DNA from: a virus | DNA length: 64,000 nt | IMG/VR virus record: IMGVR_UViG_3300017991_000075 | Span: 1 to 64,000 of that record | Strand: one strand, 5' to 3' | Part shown: piece after piece, positions 62,101 through 64,000 of the stretch | Layout of the letters: each line of letters begins with the position of its first letter | Numbering within the stretch: the stretch's first letter is position 1 | Translations under genes and position numbers: made by a program | Notes under the pieces: generated by a model | What the model saw: the letters and a program-made list of their open reading frames with translations, nothing else | Database searches by the model: none | Told to the model about the DNA's origin: nothing

Positions 62101-62670
62101 CAAGAAACCAAGCAGCCCCTTGAAGTCGAGCGTTATGATGGCTGTAACAATGTTCTTCAGTATCTCTGCAAGAGAACCACCACCTTCAATTGCAGAACGG
62201 AGGACACCGGGTATCAATGCTCTAATATCAAATCCCGCTTTTACCAGCCGTTCAACAAGAGCTGTAACACCGAGGATGCTACCTAGCACCAACGGGCTCA
62301 CACGACGAGCACCTTCAGTGATTATTCTGAATACTTTCGTAACGCCATCCTCAGCATCCTGTCCAACATCCTTGACCTGTTTGCCGAGCCCTTTAGTGAT
62401 CTGAGTTTGAACGTTGCCGAGTTTGCCGTCGAGCATGTCAAAGAAATTTGTTGTGATCTTGGCGAACTTCTCAGCGAGATCCGACATGACCGTGATCTTA
62501 TCAGCGATCTGATCGAGAGCCGTGATGGCCTTGTCATCGATCTTGACTTGAATCGGTTTACGGCCGGTGAGAACCTTGTCAAGGCGTTCACCGATTTTGT
62601 CCAGTTGCTTGAAAACCTGATCGAGGTTCGATTGGAATTCGATTGCAACCTGTCCGATATTGATCGCCAT
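53170..62670 (-). CDS. Tail tape measure protein, 3166 aa
   Basis: By far the largest gene. The product is mostly alpha-helical and coiled-coil (for example IKNLQEPAEHSDKALDKLLH; repeated glutamate/lysine/alanine heptads from residue ~850 to ~1500 and from ~2300 to ~2900). Hydrophobic segments lie near residues 205-235, 465-485, about 1920-1980 (VLGLILGTIGMVVKALTGFI) and about 3070-3110 (AAAAMGLLAIATGFLSNLQG). These are the features of siphovirus tape measures. The gene follows the two chaperone frames as expected. At about 0.15 nm per residue the tail would be roughly 470 nm long. I see no embedded lysozyme or peptidase motif. Confidence 0.9.
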   Translation of the reverse strand: MAINIGQVAIEFQSNLDQVFKQLDKIGERLDKVLTGRKPIQVKIDDKAITALDQIADKITVMSDLAEKFAKITTNFFDMLDGKLGNVQTQITKGLGKQVKDVGQDAEDGVTKVFRIITEGARRVSPLVLGSILGVTALVERLVKAGFDIRALIPGVLRSAIEGGGSLAEILKNIVTAIITLDFKGLLGFLTNISQSLLGIVATTGLIFGGMKGLTSLFLRFLGRKPESTLARFASLIAALNDGLIGLLYRTKIFVERFGLITSLLTTATVSMKLLTAQVVGFTGVITPMVGVFTTVMFAVRLFATRISAFILRLRAAAGDGRAATTLFLRAIRQMFPIMGAIADNAKPIAKLIREFAKGGFIKKVKQVQTTIMDGMRVVQMLGRQIDDLVKRMEKGMDRIVKAILGVRDVGVSTFERIGRKGARDAIDGADKVEGRFKQLGKTIGSAFSFKTVDTTSAVGKAKSTVMKIGRVLLRTTTTMAAMAAGGVFGALVFGTDAAQKTKLENFLNDANRDASIWMGGVMNTLRIKISEARQWLSYFWDWSLSQLGIISASVPVYAEQAFNSLLSVVTENMDIIGIALGASLGPLVIRGIFNIVKGIPALLKSAFDTVKPGIVRVGVYIGALISKHITEPLGLAFKRAFVAARVKIAEVFGVPVDLARSLGDTIREAAKQPGFIGALARVGRDIGEHIGDGVGLAKNAILLALVAPFSKAAAKKVMINMGAQLGRLFARSFSTAIKTVDLSIQSIKKSFQGLAAVGKWVGGTLFKGFGKLVGFARTFASGLLTMGSFASDKDQKARIDRAEEFAKNFEQRMVQTWEDVGADFKTIMGPFITWFGKTLGVVIEKPIERMARGGRVRRETAGAKEERLAGEVDRAFAAKVVQDVVTQMASRQKQISASLKAEFAKAETELAEETEFQIDITKAAEKLEAATKGMVLNLADNTKAGKKLGMMYAMLMEDLGPAAKEAKKLSADFMKLDAESKNLTKEISFLKKGTASAQVPKTIRELNAEIQATKQKIKNLQEPAEHSDKALDKLLHAEAELALLEEGRAKMIESREKDRDAKSKQAIKLQERLTSVMSEVERSFPDLKAANELYKKNILSLSGKLDETALVGEMEETLKQNNEALRQAAFAFEELEGLVPEGGMRVFRDALHDARVELVTLRDLLKTAEPTVAEFEEAQTSLKETMKAIDTSIERTGKVQPKLAEQYNAQLNRVLELNKEIDRISTAYGDNQRMLGKIRGNFERMFKVLDTNVAEVAAGNTLADKLNERLGKTIQSRNEQERVERVGRARIEGASQAVIDSINAEIDERNQELVTLKEMRAKRDALAAEIDKGERILAMETQLRQGELKVTDELIQATGLTKTQLEAVSEAFKSGELTFGAVDEQLKAMSAELNAVQKTLERQRGDINEQIAISDTEATIALTKQQQTTAAALAEKTTAVEGSTAAAKAYMAESQRAASHLRKVSEVQAGRAVEVTTKAAALSGGLATSSKDMQKTGLSLQKLLAGVLAVGKDQAAVAQAVKGVSSKIESNLRGSKIFQFSEELARTGDPFLAFQRSVATMQRDVPAKLAEMSEGIKAFYNNMRSNSRLATQAVDNFGIETLRQFSNVADAMYGLEKKLSGGLTRGIDKFGEQSQAIKDLIMKTFLQGIGEGLSGENIVKKIQEALSMKGLGKIKIRATEMKNVVKQIENSLSGIAKSKKIVATGHNTLEAIAAEMQKGVRSLEKPSANAAQTVADYFMSSMPKKGPLRRTFVAMGQFGSIIGNQMMKGTADLGTATNKFVSGASKAGISMMQELGKGIVAGGNKLKAATAGILKAAIRDQMPSSLPKYGPLRDGIIKMREFGPLVGEQMLKGVGYLKELVGRVFNEGIVGAFSTVLGSLGKVVQGVTAGISSSLNWLANTFEKVISLPGTLLMKMSSMTKGVLGLILGTIGMVVKALTGFIGFVAVLPLRLVSVFTGIVGKVIGAVTGMIQSSINELFKFIDETANKLVQLQRQAVAVDVDLEQYDRLTRAFEMLGVNASEVQQAFLTLRSTVTQVISEGGVGEMSSIFAKVGITFNDLQKMKPDEMFMRMVTALRSGTLSMRDQERLLQAMGAQFGTLRGAVMDATADISGSIIAASKIPPIGKKGIEAAEKFKASIETSKQIFERIKIIIFEELAPFLANLMSNLETDGISLVTTILEHVRAFTRIAFRSLGLIFDYVKENWIKAKDGSQKFWSDVSAVANAFFTFIGGAINTLLKHGGGLVLTWLEMIFAAIPPKIKSTLAKAGIDALAEFIKFAAKAVSFAKNFALSLGEWLWNKIKLGVAVIIESIASGLESILVEIPFIGVDEGDLTSGLQYAIDTLKEEAAETADIWGNTIDRQEKDAARIESFYGGIQKKLKAAVDEGISAENVENAIKVIGNNVDELRDVIGDLGVTSRDVWDAQAEQLRLLDPMTEGYWDQVAALEKQRDTILKNIELHKKEKVSAQELVKHLRMMQELGLVDPGAITAGQVEAQRELRKQASGMMGEINEGFKEAGAAALEGFKKDAPELVRLGQQIGSVYEQEMADMDQRLQDASAEVQKQVEIQENLGKELDKNVHKFDAILTRLVEIVSKQSEYNTKVAELGGNYDKVGQAIASMQAERSKILEATIGSEAEIGFDAAEERFKAISDIAKTIGVGDEERLNKIRHQLYLISAVMQDARKSAVKGDMFGLEVAASVLEDVEDKMAEMLKGLFGETLPESIRESLVKKAPFTAGIVENLKSIERRQFLAVREALRAILKDAASDLGFEIFDAMLPEDERLVHVFETMQQLLTGSTEEVRKRLQYAAEQLQISGAQHNLEARIEERLHALVDLAQYRKQAEQETTQEEEKQNKLLQTRIKELSGAGPDAFSFEAAGFGVKEAKDLKREMRTAEIATAEAVRKLNELERVAVLFKGRKEGEAAKLEAASVRRRLEFQLAKEGITLDSDFDFSTATAGDISAEVKETIEDAMRQVEVYPFIHSNIAAPIGAALGDTITGVIDGSANKAVDAARKAAEETGNSFNATLYRISMFAKKIFDDLTDKAIAYLVNAAESGLSALLTKVFDKTLAAAAMGLLAIATGFLSNLQGSAEIIKDTVDDAVASTEEIRGVISGTTTVAIKETEEAFRASMRGTEKRLDTIIELMRSGAPMSAGNPLGATGGTTI

Positions 62671-62678
62671 TTCAGCTC

Positions 62679-63766
62679 CTACACGCTGATGCCACGCCTC
62701 TTCAACTGCTCACGAAGTCCGCCACGCCCTCTGTCGATATCCCTCTTGATATCATCGAACTTCGACGTACTCAGGTTCGCTCTGTTATATGTAGCCCATG
62801 GGGCGTTTGTTGGCTTTCCTGTCATCTTCGCAAATCCGGCGTCAAGCTTCTGCAGTATCTTCCACGTCTTCTCAGCTTTCTTGAACTCCGCATCCTCCTC
62901 CGGAGGGGGTGGTTGTCGCTCTCGTGGAGCTGAATCACCCTTTTCTATACCTACGTCCCGCTCAGCAAACCCAGCTCCATAGAGACCCTTGTATTCACGA
63001 TCAAGAGTATTCACCTGGTCTGAAATCTTGGTATTCAGCTCGCTGGCGGTCTTACCGGCCTCCTCTGAAATGACTGAGGAGATCGCCAGGCTCATTCCAA
63101 GGGACTGAGCCTGTTGCGCCTCCAGTTTTTGCTTCAAGGTGAGATAGATGAACGCTTTGAAGTCCCTAAGCGTCATGCCTTCGCGGATTTCTTCGAGACG
63201 GAATCCGGCTCCTATGAGAAGATGCTCGGCCGAAGTCAACCCGATGAGTTCTCCATCAGGACCTTCAATCCGCTCACCCTCTTCGACTTGAGCGGCTAGT
63301 CTTCGGAGTCCTTCTGGTCCTCCGTCGTCTCCTCCGTCAGGAACTTCTTGGCGTATTTTTTTAGCGATCCCTCAACGAAATTCACGCGATAGAGAGCTTG
63401 GATCAGCATGATAACGTCATCCAGAAGAACCTCTTCAAGATCAGCTCGTGAAAGAACGGTGTCACCTGAGTCATTCACCTGACCGGCCACAACCAATCCG
63501 AGGATCTCTTCGTAATTGCTTTCTACGAGTTCAGCTCCTACCGCCATCCAGTCAACCAGATTGCTGATGTTGGTGGATGAGCCTTCAAAGGCCGTGAAGT
63601 CCTTGCCTTTTACGGCGTTGAGGATCTTCTTGATAAATCCAAGAACACCGATGACGTTGCGCACGCCGAATTCCTGGACCATGATCTTCTGGCCCGTGGA
63701 GATCTCTACGATCTCATTGGCGGCATTCTTGTTTTGTTTGCTTCCAGCAGCAGTTTCCTTACCCAT
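62679..63766 (-). CDS. Tail assembly chaperone G-T, made by -1 frameshift
   Basis: The first 137 codons are those of G (63766 to 63356). A slip of -1 at the A-AAA-AAA heptamer (63356-63362) leads into a frame that is open without a stop until 62679 (about 225 further codons), giving a predicted 362-residue fusion. The T-frame portion includes EEGERIEGPDGELIGL and the acidic/proline-rich PRERQPPPPEEDAEF. The T part has no good start codon of its own (only TTG at 63239), which supports production by frameshift. This is the standard arrangement upstream of tape measure genes, where the fusion chaperones the tape measure. Confidence 0.85.
63296..63766 (-). CDS. Tail assembly chaperone G
   Basis: The 156-residue unshifted product. 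Helical, with a glutamate/aspartate-rich C-terminus (EETTEDQKDSED). ATG lies behind TTTTGGAGGAAAA. It is made in excess over the G-T fusion and both are needed to assemble the tail around the tape measure. Confidence 0.85.
   Translation of the reverse strand: MGKETAAGSKQNKNAANEIVEISTGQKIMVQEFGVRNVIGVLGFIKKILNAVKGKDFTAFEGSSTNISNLVDWMAVGAELVESNYEEILGLVVAGQVNDSGDTVLSRADLEEVLLDDVIMLIQALYRVNFVEGSLKKYAKKFLTEETTEDQKDSED
63356..63362 (-). promoter_or_regulatory. -1 ribosomal frameshift heptamer A-AAA-AAA
   Basis: In the G frame the heptamer is the last base of CTA followed by AAA AAA, the X-XXY-YYZ form that gives high-level -1 slippage in bacteria. The seven adenines (T7 on the plus strand) are exactly in register, 60 bp before the G stop, and the -1 frame stays open. 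Confidence 0.85.
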
Positions 63767-63833
63767 TTTTCCTCCAAAAGTAACACCTCAAAAATAGCAG
63801 CAAATGTCTGTGTCAGCATACATCCTATGTGTG

Positions 63834-63869
63834 AAAAAGAAACAGGCAGGGAATAAATCCCTGCCTGTT
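63834..63869 (-). terminator. Intrinsic terminator after tail-tube gene
   Basis: AACAGGCAGGGA and TCCCTGCCTGTT form a perfect 12-bp stem with a 5-base loop; on the minus strand it is followed by TTTCTTTTT. It lies between the end of the partial gene and the chaperone gene, so it should lower transcription of the chaperones and tape measure relative to the abundant upstream protein. Confidence 0.8.
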
Positions 63870-63892
63870 CAAACACCGCTGCTGGAGGTGTT

Positions 63893-64000
63893 TTATGCGC
63901 AAGCTCCAGTAGGACTGACAAAGAAGTCGGTCCATTTCTTGAGCAGCACAAAGCGGCCACGCCGGCCACGACCATCATTCAGGATGGTCGCCATCATGGA
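63893..64000 (-). CDS. C-terminus of probable major tail (tube) protein, partial
   Basis: The frame enters at the window edge and ends at TAA 63893-63895. The visible ~35 residues end FVLLKKWTDFFVSPTGACA with a basic stretch (GRGRRGR). A gene directly upstream of the G/G-T chaperones, separated by a terminator, is normally the major tail tube gene. The identification rests mainly on position. Confidence 0.45.
   Translation of the reverse strand, partial: SMMATILNDGRGRRGRFVLLKKWTDFFVSPTGACA

Noticed and set aside
63239-63239. TTG as an independent start for the T chaperone
   Set aside because: No ribosome site precedes it, and the upstream -1 frame is open back to the slippery heptamer, so the frameshift fusion explains the frame better.

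Overview
The window is part of the genome of a tailed double-stranded DNA bacteriophage, almost certainly a virulent siphovirus with a long flexible tail. It encodes its own replication and recombination set (family A DNA polymerase, primase, DnaB-like helicase, RecA/UvsX-like ATPase, SbcC/SbcD-like pair, 5'-3' exonuclease, RuvC-like resolvase, SF2 helicase) and a complete tail module with a 3166-residue tape measure protein. I see no integrase, excisionase or CI-like repressor, no tRNA gene and no CRISPR array. Genes are tightly packed, often overlapping by ATGA, TGATG or TAATG, and most are preceded by a strong AGGAG-type ribosome site. The host cannot be read from the sequence beyond being a bacterium that uses Shine-Dalgarno initiation.

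The layout has three transcriptional blocks. (1) 1-30.75 kb runs leftward. The helicase loader-position protein, DnaB-like helicase, a small possible nuclease and the DnaG-like primase lie at 30.7-27.2 kb. A regulatory and non-coding hub follows at 27.2-25.3 kb. Next come about 20 small unknown genes at 25.3-16.5 kb, then a TopoVI-A/Spo11-like protein (15.6-16.5 kb), a protein with a histone-H1-like tail (11.5-13.0 kb), and a DNA polymerase I fused to an iron-sulfur UDG-like domain (7.8-11.0 kb). A possible ssDNA-binding protein, a possible small terminase and a repeat-built tail-fibre-like gene that leaves the window at base 1 complete the block. (2) 31.07-40.45 kb runs rightward: a winged-helix protein with five iteron-like palindromes behind it, an SF2 helicase, the RecA-like ATPase, the 5' exonuclease, gp47/gp46 homologues, RuvC and an ECF-like sigma factor. 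(3) 64.0-40.44 kb runs leftward: the end of a probable tail-tube gene, a terminator, tail chaperones G and G-T joined by a -1 frameshift, the tape measure, and nine to ten tail-tip or adsorption proteins, two of which contain beta-propellers.

Blocks 1 and 2 diverge at 30.75-31.07 kb, where two TTGACA-containing promoters share an inverted repeat. An intrinsic terminator lies between the leftward promoter and its first gene, which suggests attenuation or antitermination. Blocks 2 and 3 converge with a 4-bp overlap at 40.44 kb.

The points I consider most worth following up are: the structured non-coding region at 25.3-25.9 kb, which I cannot assign to an RNA class; the Topo mini-A-like protein; the polymerase with a degenerate UDG domain and an HDS motif C; the iterons at 31.44-31.57 kb; the frameshift site at 63356-63362; and a previously unlisted 49-codon gene at 23240-23389.
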